A DNA stretch of 64,000 nt from Christiangramia sabulilitoris. Lineage in GTDB: Bacteria; Bacteroidota; Bacteroidia; Flavobacteriales; Flavobacteriaceae. Numbering within the stretch: the first letter of the stretch is position 1; the number at the start of each line of letters is the position of its first letter. The notes beneath the pieces are model-generated. The model was not told the origin of the DNA. It worked only from the letters and a program-made list of their open reading frames with translations, and did no database searches. Both the position numbers and the translations under genes were made by a program. Of the stretch, positions 26,801 to 37,000 are shown piece by piece. Location: the NCBI RefSeq assembly GCF_007050985.1, contig NZ_VHSF01000003.1:157499-221498 (forward strand), written 5' to 3'.

Positions 26801-29800
26801 ACTGCAAGCGAGGCAGGCACCTTTAATTATACTGTAACTACTAATGGGGATTGTTTAAATACAACCCAGGATGGCATAATCACTGTATTACCTGATCCCA
26901 TTATAGATTCTCCCACTAATAAAAATCAGGAAATTTGCATCAATACCGCGATAGCTGACATTCCATTCAACATAACATCTCCAGGGACCGATGCTACCGT
27001 AACCGGACTCCCATCCGGAATTTCCGGAAGTTTCAATAATGGTATCTACACTTTAACTGGTACTCCCAGCGAAGATGGAGTTTTTGATTATACAGTAACA
27101 ACCATTAGTGCCTGCAATAATGTTTCGCAAACCGGACAGATCATTGTTAACCCTGATCCAACCGCTGCCATTTCGTATGATGGAGAATTCTGTACCTCTC
27201 AGTCAGGTACTGTTGCTGTAACCCTTACCGGAACCGGAGCCTTCGAAAATGGTGATTTTTATTCCAGTCCGGCAGGACTTAGTCTTGATTCCACTACAGG
27301 TGAAATAACTCCTGGAACAAGTTCCCCAAGCACCTATACTGTTAGCTATGATACAACATCAGGCTGTGTAACTTTTACAGCACAAACTACGGTAACCATC
27401 AATGAACTGCCCTTTGTTGAAATAAGTTACGAAGATCCATTCTGTACTTCAGATGGTACCGCACAAACGGTTACTTTCACCAATGGAATTGGAGCTTACG
27501 AAAATGGCACATTCTCTTCTACACCAGGAGGTCTTGATATAGATGCCAATACTGGAGAGATCAGTCCGCAAACAAGCAGTCCCAATTCCAATCCTTATAC
27601 TGTTTATTATACAATCCCAGCAACCAGCGGATGTAATGAAGTAATTGTAGAAACACAGGTAACCATTACCCAGCTACCACAGGTTTCTATAAGCTATGAT
27701 GCTCCTTTTTGTACTTCAGACAATACAGTTTACAGCGTAAATTATAGCAGTACTGCAGGAGATTATACCGGAGGAAGTTTCTATGGAACAGAAGGCCTGG
27801 ATATTGATGCAAACTCCGGGGATATAAATCCTTCAGGCAGTACCCCGGGAACTCATACGATCACTTATAGCAAAGACACAAATGACGATGGCTGCCCTGT
27901 TGTGGAGACGACAACAGATATACAGATTTATGAGCAGGTGTTAATCACCACTCAACCTGAGAACTTTGGTACCTGCTCAAGCAATCCCGCCTCCTTTGAA
28001 GTCGTCGCCACTCCTAGCGATGTAACTTATCAATGGTATAAAAAAGATGTTAATGGAAATTTTGTACAAATCAATGGAGAGACAAGTTCCATTTTATCCT
28101 TTTCCAACGTTACTTATGACGCCAATCACGGGGAATATCATGTAGTTGTAAGCAGCACAAACCCTGTTTGCACCTCTGTTACTTCAGATCCTGTAACCTT
28201 AAATATTGATGAGGATATTGAAATTACAAAACCAGCAGAAGACGTTACCATTTGTGAGGATGACTACGAAAGCCTGTCCTTTGAATATGAAGCGCACGCC
28301 AATGGAGCTCCATTAAACTTTCAGTGGATAAAAGATGGTAATCCTATCAATCCAAACTCGGGGAAATATTCAATGAATGCCACAGGTCCTACTGGTACGG
28401 AGGGGGTATACACCGGAACACTAACTATTGAAAATATAAATACAAATGATGACGGTGTATATTGGGTAGAAATCGACGGGCCTGATTATTTCACCTGTGC
28501 TGCGGCAACTTCGAAAACATTTACCTTCAGGGTAAATCCAAGACCAGCTCCTCCCGTAACCTCAGATATCGTCTATTGCCTAAATGACCCGGCCGTAGAG
28601 TTAACCGCCACAAAAGACAGTAGTGATAACGAGCTTTTGTGGTATAGTTATGATTCTACAACTACAGAATTCACCTATTTGGGAACCTCTATAACTCCAT
28701 TAACAGATGCAGTAGGAGAAACTTCCTACTGGGTGTCTCAAAGGCAACCCAACGGATGTGAAAGTGATCCTGCAGAATTAAAGGTTATTATTAATGATAA
28801 ACCAGGTCCATTAGCAACTGAAACTATCGAATTCAATTATTGTTTCAATCAAACCGTGACCGATCCAATTTCTATTACTCCTGATGCCGGTTCCACAATT
28901 AACTGGTACGATTCTGAAAATGCTGCAACCCCACTGGGCTCCGCTCCCATACCTAATACAGGTACAGTACAGATAACTTCTTACTGGGCTAGTCAGACCC
29001 TGAACAGTACTGGTTGTGAAAGTGATCGCACCAAGGTGGATATCATCATTAACCCTCTTCCTGAAATTCAAATCAATATTATAGATGGATTCTCATCTGA
29101 TATTTGTATAGGTACTGAAACCAGATTAATGGCCACTGGTGCTACAACCTATAAATGGTATTTTGAAGGTGCAGAGATAGGAACAGGTAATGAAATTACC
29201 ATTACCGGTGATAATTCAGGAAGTTTTAATTATGAAGTTACCGGAACAGATGATTTGGGTTGCGTAAATACAGATGTTATAACTATTAACGTTGAGGAAC
29301 CCTCCGATGGCGGAATAACAACCGGACCGGCTTCGGTATGTGTTACTCAGAATGCAGGCACCATTACCCTGGCCGATTATTTGGGGGAAATTTTGAGGTG
29401 GGAAAGTTCTACCGATGGCATTAACTGGACAACAATTTCTGAAACTTCTGACACTCTGGCGTTTCAGGATATTCCAGGCCCTACCAGTTTCAGGGCAATT
29501 GTAAAAAATGGTGTTTGTGGCGAAGAGGCCTCTACCGAAACTTCGGTATCAGTAGATCAAGAACCCCAGGCGGGCGGAGTTTTATTCAGAGGAACAGACA
29601 GGGTCTTTATGATGTGTGAATTTCCAACAGAAGATTATCTGGTACCCCTGCAATATACCGGTCCATTAGTGGGCGAAATCGTAGCATGGCAATATCGCAG
29701 AAATTCTCAATCTGGATGGACTAACATTCAAGAGAATGGAGAAAACTTTACGGGAAATAGCCTTACCGGAGCCCAGGTGAATACAGCTGCAATGAACGAA

Positions 29801-32800
29801 TCCACCTTATTTCGAGTTGAAGTCCAGAGCGGAGCTTGTGAACCAAACGTTTATTCAGATTATGCCACCTTGAGTATTATCCCGTCAGACATTGCACCAA
29901 GCCCGGTACAGATTACGCCGGGAGAAGTATGTCTTGGAGAGATCGTGACCTTGAGCTCATCTACAGGTTATGGCGGAAGTGGGACATTCCAGGGCGGCGC
30001 ATTTGATAATTCTTCCATAGCCAACCATGGCTGGAGAGTAATGAGATTTGGAAGTAGTGATTATACGGAATATACTTTTGAATCGGCCGCCGATAACACC
30101 CGGCCAGAAAGGTGGATGAGAACAAATCCGCATGATTACCAAATGAATGATCCTAATGATCCAGGCAGTATTATTTGGCAAAGGTTTGATTCATGTTCCT
30201 GTGATGAAGGAAATAAGGGATTCGCAATTGTTTCTGGAAACAATCCATCCACCCTGGAAACTCCTGTTTTCAACCTTTATACAATGGATAATCCTACTCT
30301 TACTTTCGATCAGGCATACAACCTCACCTCAGACGATTTAATTCGTGTGGAGCTCTCCATGGATGGAGGTAATACATACAACATAGTTTTGATGGAAATT
30401 CAAGGCCCTGTAGTAAGTGGTAATTATGCTCTATTCGGGGATGATCATTTAGGCCCACCAAATAATATGGAAATAGACCTGAGTCCATACGCAGGATTAA
30501 GTAACCTTCGCGTTAGATGGTTATATGATGGTACAACGGGTGGTATATATACCATTGACGATATTGGACTTCCAGAAGATCCGCAAAACGTACAGTTGAT
30601 CTGGTATTATGATGATGATATTAATGATCCAAATAATAACCTGGAACAAATAGGAGAGATCAATCAAAGTACAGTTACGTACCCACAAGATGGGGCACAA
30701 TGGCCGAAGATTGGCTGGAATGATTTTGAGGTCCAGACTGCATTAGTATTTGATACAAATGGTGATCCTTGCGAGAGCGCGGAGAATTCAGCCGTAGCCA
30801 GCGTCTATGTATTTGATAATTACACCTCCACAGCAATTTCTCAGGTAGGAGCCTGTGGTGAAACAGATGTGCAGCTTTCAGCCACAATCACAGGGGTATT
30901 CCAGGGTGACATCACGGAATTTCCCGAAGGTGAAGGTTCTACAGTGGCCTGGGAAGTTATTGAAGCACCCGCGGGATATAATTTCTCTGAAGATCATTTC
31001 GTTAATACAGACGATAATCTGGCTGCGATCAATGATCCACAGGCGATATTCCAACCAACAGTTGAAGGAAATTATACCTTGAGATTTGCTATCACGCCTA
31101 ATGAGTCTCAAACCACACGGGATATTCAGGGTACTATGGTCACCCAGGATATTTCAGCTAATCCGTGTCCAATGACCCATTTTGATACATCATTTGAGTA
31201 CATCGACTGTACCACGCTGGATTTCGACGGAGATGATGATTATATCGATTTAGGTAACAACTATAACGGAAATTATTTTATAGAAGCCTGGATTAGACCT
31301 TTTGACAGGCCTATTGATAGTGGAGGTACAACAGAGGCTTCAACAGGCGTTATATTTAGCAGTTCTGGAATGGAGATTAGAATGGAAGATCTTAATGGAG
31401 TTTCAAAAAATGGAAGATGGCATCATATTGCCGTAGCAAATAACGGAGACCTTTGGGTTGATGGAGTCGCTTCCGGGAATATCGATATAAGTGGATCTGG
31501 CATTAACAATACGAGTATTGGCGCAAGATTCAATGCCAGCACTAAAACTACTTCCAATCATTTCTCAGGCTGGATCGAGGAATTGAGGATCTGGAACACT
31601 CAACCCACGGAGAAGCAAATCAGGTTTATGATGAATCAACGCCTTAAACTGGATGCTACGGGAACCGTCGTATCTCCACTTCAGGGAGAAGTTGTTCCTA
31701 ACCTGGTAATTGCAGATGGAGGCCTTAGCAGCTATCATACTAATGGAACCTATAATTTAGATCAGGACGACACTCCTTTCTATAATTTAACTATAAACGA
31801 CCTCGCCGGCTATTACAGGTTATATTCAGACATCCCTGATCCTGCTAATTTAATACCCGGTTATTTTGATCCCGCCCTGGAACCATCTGGAGGAAATACC
31901 CCAGATCATGCTGTAAACAAAGTTCCAGGTAGACTTTATAATATTACCACAGATCAGGAAAACACCTCTCCCACTCCTTATTTCTCTAAACAAGGTGGAA
32001 ACTGGGAAGATATTAATACCTGGGCGAGACCGGCAGTCTGGGATCATCCGAACAGCACTTCGGGCGGTTCACCAATTGACTGGAATATTGCCCGTATAAA
32101 TCATAATATTAGTTCTGGAGATAAGCATATCACCATGCTTGGATTACTTTCTGAAACTGTTGACAAAGAATTGACCATTGAATCAATTCCAGATGACCAT
32201 TTTATTCGTATTTCCCATTATCTATTGCTTCATGGAAATATGGATCTTGAAGGAGAATCTCAATTACTACAGGACCATGGAAGTATTCTGGATAATACCA
32301 GTGCCGGATGGGCGCAGATCGATCAACAGGGAAGAATGAGTAGTTTTAATTATAATTATTTAACAAGTCCTGTAAGTAATCAGGGAGCTAACAACAATTC
32401 TGGCTTTATATTGAACCAGGTAATGTATGATGGTACAAATCCTGCCTCCCCTCAACCTATAAATTGGTCTAATGGTTATTTTTCTGCTGATGGAGCGAAG
32501 ACCAGCCCCATCACCATAAGTAATGAATGGATCTGGGACTTCAGGGGTGGTAACGCTGACATTTATGGAGACTGGCTTCATTTGGGATCAGATTATACCG
32601 AGATAGTTGGAGCCGGATTCTCTATGAAAGGTACAGATGGAACTGTAGCACCAAATACACAACAACAGAATTATATTTTCGAAGGCAAACCCAATAATGG
32701 TAATATCCCTACCACTGAACTTTATTTACAAAACAATCAAAACTATTTGGTAGGTAATCCTTACCCTTCTGCTATAGATGCGGAAGAATTTTTAAGGGAC

Positions 32801-33928
32801 AACCTGGTAAATGTTGGAACAGGATCTGGAAACAACCAAAATAATCAGAATGTGTTCAATGGCACCTTATATTATTGGGATCATTTCGCTGGCAGCACGC
32901 ATATTCTAGAGGAATACATAGGAGGATATGCTACCTATACTTTATCTGGATCTGCCCCGGCTATTTCAAATGACTGGAGAATTAACAGTGGTGGCGGATC
33001 GAATAACATAGTTCCGGAAAGATATATACCAGTGGCTCAGGGATTCTTTTTGAATAGTGCACCTGTCGCCGGACAAAATTTTGCGGGGGATATCATTTTT
33101 GATAACACTCAAAGAATATATAAAAGAGAATCTGTAGATCCTTCAATATTTTTACAACAGGAAGATGATATCGTAAAAGGCGAGCAGCAAACCTCCAACC
33201 AAGATCAGCGAATGAAAATCAGACTGAAATTCGAGTCCCCGAAAGGCTATCACCGGCAAATATTAGTTACCCGGGATGAAAATACTTCGAATGGCTTTGA
33301 TGTGGGTTACGACGCTCCACTTATCGAGAACAATATCGAAGACATGTACTGGTGGTTCGAAGAAAATAGATTTGTTATTCAGGGTGTTCCCGATTTTGAA
33401 AAAGAGCAAATACTTCCCCTGGCTGTGAAAACGAATGCCGGCGGTGAATTCAAGATCAGGATCGATGAAACTGAGAACTGGCCTTCAGAGAAAGAACTAT
33501 ATCTAAAAGATAAATTAACCGATAGTATACACGATATCCTGAAACAAGCCTATGTAGGTAATACCGAGGTAACCGGAGAAATAACCGACCGGTTTGAATT
33601 AGTATTCTTTAAAGAACAAGCCCAGGATCCGGTGATCCCAGATCCCGATCCAGATGATGTTATAGATCCTAATCTGCCAATAATAGATGACCTGGTAGGC
33701 ATTAGCTACAGTACGTTTAGCAAACAGGTTAAGATCAGTAATTTCGATCTCTTAAAAGTTGATAAGGTGATGATCTTTGATATGGGAGGTAAATTGATCC
33801 AGGAGTTTGATGAATTACCAACCGAAGAAGAAATACTTCTTGGTATGAGACCAGTTAGATCTGGTGTTTATATAGTAAAAGTATTCTGCGAGACCGGTAT
33901 TTGTAATAAAAAGATTATCGTGAAATAA
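23819..33928 (+). CDS. Giant T9SS cargo protein with Ig-like repeats and LamG domain (3369 aa)
   Basis: A huge exported surface or secreted protein. The signal peptide is residues 1-22 (FLLLLLFLPALIWGQ, cleavage after Gly-Gln region). Ig-like repeats of the CHU_C-associated type follow (repeated pattern VTFTATPTNGG, YQWKxDGT). Five copies of a putative-Ig module marked by NKDQxxC and GLPTGISGNF-type strings are interspersed (about 210-380 and 870-1110). Further Ig-like domains reach about 1950, then a jelly-roll-like region and a LamG/concanavalin domain (about 2463-2607, LDFDGDDDYIDLGNNY). A conserved C-terminal region contains GNPYPSAIDAEEF and KFESPKGYHRQILVT. The end (about 3293-3369) is a type A T9SS sorting domain finishing SGVYIVKVFCETGICNKKI. 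It is probably an adhesin or matrix-like surface protein; the ligand is unknown. The next gene is a paralogue in its C-terminal third. Confidence 0.9.
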   Translation: MGIKLHGKFLLLLLFLPALIWGQCPGSVSISASPGNNICADTSVTFTATANGGTGTFSYQWQIDGVDQGAATTDNTFTSSTLANGERVRVIVTSSDDATCSTNSSQITMTVNQNKTPTVAFSASPSLKCVGSSVTFTASNTNGGTNPNYEWFVDGTSVQSSSSSTYSTTTLSPGDHDISVELTSTLACVTSANASTTSTITITDDATINSPSNKDQTNVCINTGIDPIVFTISGSGNNATVSGLPTGVSGNYSSGNFTISGSPSIAGTFPYTVTASGPCDSATESGTITVLEDATISLTSGNNDQEVCQDEVITNIIYDIGETGTGATVTGLPTGISGNFSGGVYTISGSSSVTGTHNFTINATGTCGDSGNLTGSIIINENLSPSVSISSSDTDNIICEGTEVTFTATPTNGGSSPSYQWKVGTSNVGSDSNTFITNSLAVGDQSVSVIITSNETCLAQPTATSNSIVTTVNPNLTPDVTITASDSDICDGDSITFTATPTNGGTAPSYQWKLDGTNVGTNSPTYTTTNLSAGQNVTVVLTSNETCLATTTATSDPVSVTVNPNLTPEVSIVSNDTNNIICSGSSITFTATPVNGGASPTYQWYVDGSPAGSGGASFTTSSLTNGQTVKVIMTSDEECLATATAESNEINIQVDDSLSAITPSFDNTNPAHNPTAICPVAPGLVYRVNPIPGATSYLWTFPNTGGWTVTNGVNTNEITVTAQANANSGNITVVGVNECGNSQPVSMEVTTGTVAYVNAGPDQTVCMGTSSITLAGEIGGVIKKNQDWDWSASISGGSFSNPNKLDSDYIIPANIRDNGGTVTITITSVSPSGQCPDPKVDEMLITVLSDAVISNPAEKDQTVCIDNPIADILFNITDAGTGANVTGLPAGLIGNYNAGVFTISGTPTESGSFDYTVNTTGNCSSQQTSQTGNITVNPDQTISDPANKDQEICINNAITDIIFSTNLTVTNASVSGLPAGLIGNFTTGNFTISGTASEAGTFNYTVTTNGDCLNTTQDGIITVLPDPIIDSPTNKNQEICINTAIADIPFNITSPGTDATVTGLPSGISGSFNNGIYTLTGTPSEDGVFDYTVTTISACNNVSQTGQIIVNPDPTAAISYDGEFCTSQSGTVAVTLTGTGAFENGDFYSSPAGLSLDSTTGEITPGTSSPSTYTVSYDTTSGCVTFTAQTTVTINELPFVEISYEDPFCTSDGTAQTVTFTNGIGAYENGTFSSTPGGLDIDANTGEISPQTSSPNSNPYTVYYTIPATSGCNEVIVETQVTITQLPQVSISYDAPFCTSDNTVYSVNYSSTAGDYTGGSFYGTEGLDIDANSGDINPSGSTPGTHTITYSKDTNDDGCPVVETTTDIQIYEQVLITTQPENFGTCSSNPASFEVVATPSDVTYQWYKKDVNGNFVQINGETSSILSFSNVTYDANHGEYHVVVSSTNPVCTSVTSDPVTLNIDEDIEITKPAEDVTICEDDYESLSFEYEAHANGAPLNFQWIKDGNPINPNSGKYSMNATGPTGTEGVYTGTLTIENINTNDDGVYWVEIDGPDYFTCAAATSKTFTFRVNPRPAPPVTSDIVYCLNDPAVELTATKDSSDNELLWYSYDSTTTEFTYLGTSITPLTDAVGETSYWVSQRQPNGCESDPAELKVIINDKPGPLATETIEFNYCFNQTVTDPISITPDAGSTINWYDSENAATPLGSAPIPNTGTVQITSYWASQTLNSTGCESDRTKVDIIINPLPEIQINIIDGFSSDICIGTETRLMATGATTYKWYFEGAEIGTGNEITITGDNSGSFNYEVTGTDDLGCVNTDVITINVEEPSDGGITTGPASVCVTQNAGTITLADYLGEILRWESSTDGINWTTISETSDTLAFQDIPGPTSFRAIVKNGVCGEEASTETSVSVDQEPQAGGVLFRGTDRVFMMCEFPTEDYLVPLQYTGPLVGEIVAWQYRRNSQSGWTNIQENGENFTGNSLTGAQVNTAAMNESTLFRVEVQSGACEPNVYSDYATLSIIPSDIAPSPVQITPGEVCLGEIVTLSSSTGYGGSGTFQGGAFDNSSIANHGWRVMRFGSSDYTEYTFESAADNTRPERWMRTNPHDYQMNDPNDPGSIIWQRFDSCSCDEGNKGFAIVSGNNPSTLETPVFNLYTMDNPTLTFDQAYNLTSDDLIRVELSMDGGNTYNIVLMEIQGPVVSGNYALFGDDHLGPPNNMEIDLSPYAGLSNLRVRWLYDGTTGGIYTIDDIGLPEDPQNVQLIWYYDDDINDPNNNLEQIGEINQSTVTYPQDGAQWPKIGWNDFEVQTALVFDTNGDPCESAENSAVASVYVFDNYTSTAISQVGACGETDVQLSATITGVFQGDITEFPEGEGSTVAWEVIEAPAGYNFSEDHFVNTDDNLAAINDPQAIFQPTVEGNYTLRFAITPNESQTTRDIQGTMVTQDISANPCPMTHFDTSFEYIDCTTLDFDGDDDYIDLGNNYNGNYFIEAWIRPFDRPIDSGGTTEASTGVIFSSSGMEIRMEDLNGVSKNGRWHHIAVANNGDLWVDGVASGNIDISGSGINNTSIGARFNASTKTTSNHFSGWIEELRIWNTQPTEKQIRFMMNQRLKLDATGTVVSPLQGEVVPNLVIADGGLSSYHTNGTYNLDQDDTPFYNLTINDLAGYYRLYSDIPDPANLIPGYFDPALEPSGGNTPDHAVNKVPGRLYNITTDQENTSPTPYFSKQGGNWEDINTWARPAVWDHPNSTSGGSPIDWNIARINHNISSGDKHITMLGLLSETVDKELTIESIPDDHFIRISHYLLLHGNMDLEGESQLLQDHGSILDNTSAGWAQIDQQGRMSSFNYNYLTSPVSNQGANNNSGFILNQVMYDGTNPASPQPINWSNGYFSADGAKTSPITISNEWIWDFRGGNADIYGDWLHLGSDYTEIVGAGFSMKGTDGTVAPNTQQQNYIFEGKPNNGNIPTTELYLQNNQNYLVGNPYPSAIDAEEFLRDNLVNVGTGSGNNQNNQNVFNGTLYYWDHFAGSTHILEEYIGGYATYTLSGSAPAISNDWRINSGGGSNNIVPERYIPVAQGFFLNSAPVAGQNFAGDIIFDNTQRIYKRESVDPSIFLQQEDDIVKGEQQTSNQDQRMKIRLKFESPKGYHRQILVTRDENTSNGFDVGYDAPLIENNIEDMYWWFEENRFVIQGVPDFEKEQILPLAVKTNAGGEFKIRIDETENWPSEKELYLKDKLTDSIHDILKQAYVGNTEVTGEITDRFELVFFKEQAQDPVIPDPDPDDVIDPNLPIIDDLVGISYSTFSKQVKISNFDLLKVDKVMIFDMGGKLIQEFDELPTEEEILLGMRPVRSGVYIVKVFCETGICNKKIIVK

Positions 33929-33936
33929 TCTTTTTT
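33908..33936 (+). terminator. Terminator overlapping the end of the first giant gene
   Basis: AAAAAGATTAT, loop CGTGAA, ATAATCTTTTT forms an 11-bp stem ending in a T run. The stop codon (33926-33928) lies inside the right arm, so coding sequence and terminator share bases. The stem is A/T-rich. Confidence 0.7.
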
Positions 33937-34031
33937 AAAGAAAACACCTACAAATCGGATATTAAACACTGATTTTTAGGCCCTTAATGTTAATTTTTTA
34001 AGTTTTATAGCGCATTTTATCTTCAATATAG

Positions 34032-34039
34032 TATTTTTA
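34032..34039 (+). promoter_or_regulatory. Possible -7 box for the second giant gene
   Basis: TATTTTTA, one base off TAnnTTTG, lies 24 bp before the ATG at 34064 and just after the terminator of the preceding gene. Confidence 0.35.
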
Positions 34040-34063
34040 CCGATGTAATTTACATTGGTGCCT

Positions 34064-37000
34064 ATGCATAAAATTACCCGAGGATCCCAAATCCGCTATT
34101 TACTTATTGCTTTAACGCTACTTATTTCTATTACATCAATAAGTGGGGTTGATGGCGATTTTATTTTAAATATAACATCTGATCATACTAATTCTTCATG
34201 TAATTCTTCCAATGATGGGAGTATAGCCATAAATGTTACTGGTGGAGATGGTAATTATAATTATCATTGGACTGGGCCTAATGGTTTCACAGCGACATCG
34301 AAAGATATTTCTAATCTGTCACCAGGCTCTTATACTGTAACTGTAACCGATGAATCTGATGGTGAAAATAGTGAAACAATTATTGTCGCTGAACCCGACG
34401 AGCTCATCATCGCCAATTCCACGACCACACCAGTCTCCTGCAACGGGGGCAACGATGGAACGGTAACCGCTGGAACCATCTCGGGTGGAAATACCACCTT
34501 TCAATACAGCATTGACGGAAGCAATTTCCAAAGCTCGAAAACCTTTAATGACCTTTCCGCCGGAAATTATACCATCACCGTTCGGGATGAGAAAGGCTGT
34601 GAAGATACTGAAACAGTTACCATCGCTGAACCCAACGAACTAATCATTACTGGTTCTACTACCGCCCCTGTCTCCTGTAACGGAGGTACCGATGGTTCAG
34701 TAACCGCAGGAACCATCTCGGGTGGAAACACCACCTTTGAATACAGCATTGACGGAACCAATTTCCAAAGCTCGAAAATCTTTAATGACCTTTCCGCCGG
34801 AAATTATACCATTACCGTTCGGGATGATAAAGGTTGCCAGGACACAGAAACTGTAACCGTTGCTCAACCCGACGAGCTGATCATCGACAATTCCACGACC
34901 ACACCAGTCTCCTGTAACGGAGGCAACGATGGAACGGTAACTGCTGGAACCATTACCGGTGGAAATACCACCTTTCAATACAGCATTGACGGAAGCAATT
35001 TCCAAAGCTCGAAAGTCTTTAATGACCTTTCCGCCGGAAATTATACCATCACCGTTCGGGATGATAAAAACTGTGAAGACACAGAAACCGTGACTGTCAC
35101 TGAACCCGACGAGCTCATCATCGCCAATTCCACGACCACACCAGTCTCCTGCAACGGGGGCAACGATGGTTCGGTAACTGCTGGAACCATCTCGGGTGGA
35201 AATACCACCTTTCAATTCAGCATTGACGGAAGCAATTTCCAAAGCTCGAAAGTCTTTAATGACCTTTCCGCCGGAAATTATACCATCACCGTTCGGGATG
35301 ATAAAAACTGTGAAGACACAGAAACCGTGACTGTCACTGAACCCGACGAGCTCATCATCGCCAATTCCACGACCACACCAGTCTCCTGCAACGGGGGCAA
35401 CGATGGTTCGGTAACTGCTGGAACCATCTCGGGTGGAAATACCACCTTTCAATTCAGCATTGACGGAACCAATTTCCAAAGCTCGAAAGTCTTTAATGAC
35501 CTTTCCGCCGGAAATTATACCATCACCGTTCGGGATGATAAAAACTGTGAAGACACAGAAACCGTGACTGTCACTGAACCCGACGAGCTCATCATCGCCA
35601 ATTCCACGACCACACCAGTCTCCTGCAACGGGGGCAACGATGGTTCGGTAACTGCTGGAACCATTACCGGTGGAAATACCACCTTTCAATACAGCATTGA
35701 CGGAACCAATTTCCAAAGCTCGAAAGTCTTTAATGACCTTGCCGCCGGAAATTATACCATCACCGTTCGGGATGATAAAAACTGTGAAGACACAGAAACC
35801 GTGACTGTCACTGAACCCGACGAGCTCATCATCGCCAATTCCACGACCACACCAGTCTCCTGTAACGGAGGCAACGATGGAACGGTAACCGCTGGAACCA
35901 TCTCGGGTGGAAATATCACCTTTCAATACAGCATTGACGGAACCAATTTTCAAAGCTCGAAAACCTTTAATGACCTTGCCGCCGGAAATTATACCATTAC
36001 CGTTCGGGATGATAAAGGTTGCCAGGACACAGAAACTGTAACCGTTGCTCAACCCGACGAGCTCATCATCGCCAATTCCACGACCACACCTGTTTCCTGC
36101 AACGGAGGCAACGATGGAACGGTAACTGCTGGAACCATCTCGGGTGGAAACTCCAACTTTCAATTCAGCATTGACGGAAGCAATTTCCAAAGCTCGAAAA
36201 CCTTTAATGACCTTTCCGCCGGAAATTATACCATCACCGTTCGGGATGATAAAAACTGTGAAGACACAGAAACCGTGACTGTCACTGAACCCGACGAGCT
36301 CATCATCGCCAATTCCACGACCACACCAGTCTCCTGCAACGGGGGTAACGATGGAACGGTAACTGCTGGAACCATTACCGGTGGAAACTCCACCTTTCAA
36401 TACAGCATTGACGGAAGCAATTTCCAAAGCTCGAAAACCTTTAATGACCTTTCCGCCGGAAATTATACCATCACCGTTCGGGATGATAAAAACTGTGAAG
36501 ACACAGAAACCGTGACTGTCACTGAACCCGATCAACTAAATATTTCAGGCACTTCAACCTCTGCTGTTTCCTGTAATGGAGGTAATGATGGAAGTATAAA
36601 TGTTGGGACTGTAACCGGTGGGACTTCTCCATATCTCTACTCCCTGGACAATGCAAATTTTCAAAGCTCACCGGCCTTTGAAAATTTACCCGCAGCTGAA
36701 TACACCGTTTTTATAGTAGATGATAATGGTTGTTCCCTTCAGGATTTTATTGAAATTACTGAGCCAGAACAATTAGACGCCGATATCTCTAAAACTAATG
36801 TCAATTGCTATGGAGATGCTACAGGAAAAATAAATCTTACGAATGTAGAAGGAGGTCACAATAATTACGAATTTTCTCTGGATGAGGTAACCTGGCAAGG
36901 GGATTCAGAATTTACAGGTCTGGTAGCAGGTACATATTCTGTATTTATGAGAGATGCAGATTACCCCGGGTGTTCAAGACTCCTGGATAACGAGGTAGTT

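Noticed and set aside
34400..36532. CRISPR-like or satellite DNA
   Set aside because: Period is 79 codons in one reading frame with SprB-type protein repeats.
34697..36535. 612-residue antisense open frame
   Set aside because: It is the mirror of the nine 237-bp SprB repeats; the sense protein explains the region and stop-free repeats keep the antisense frame open.
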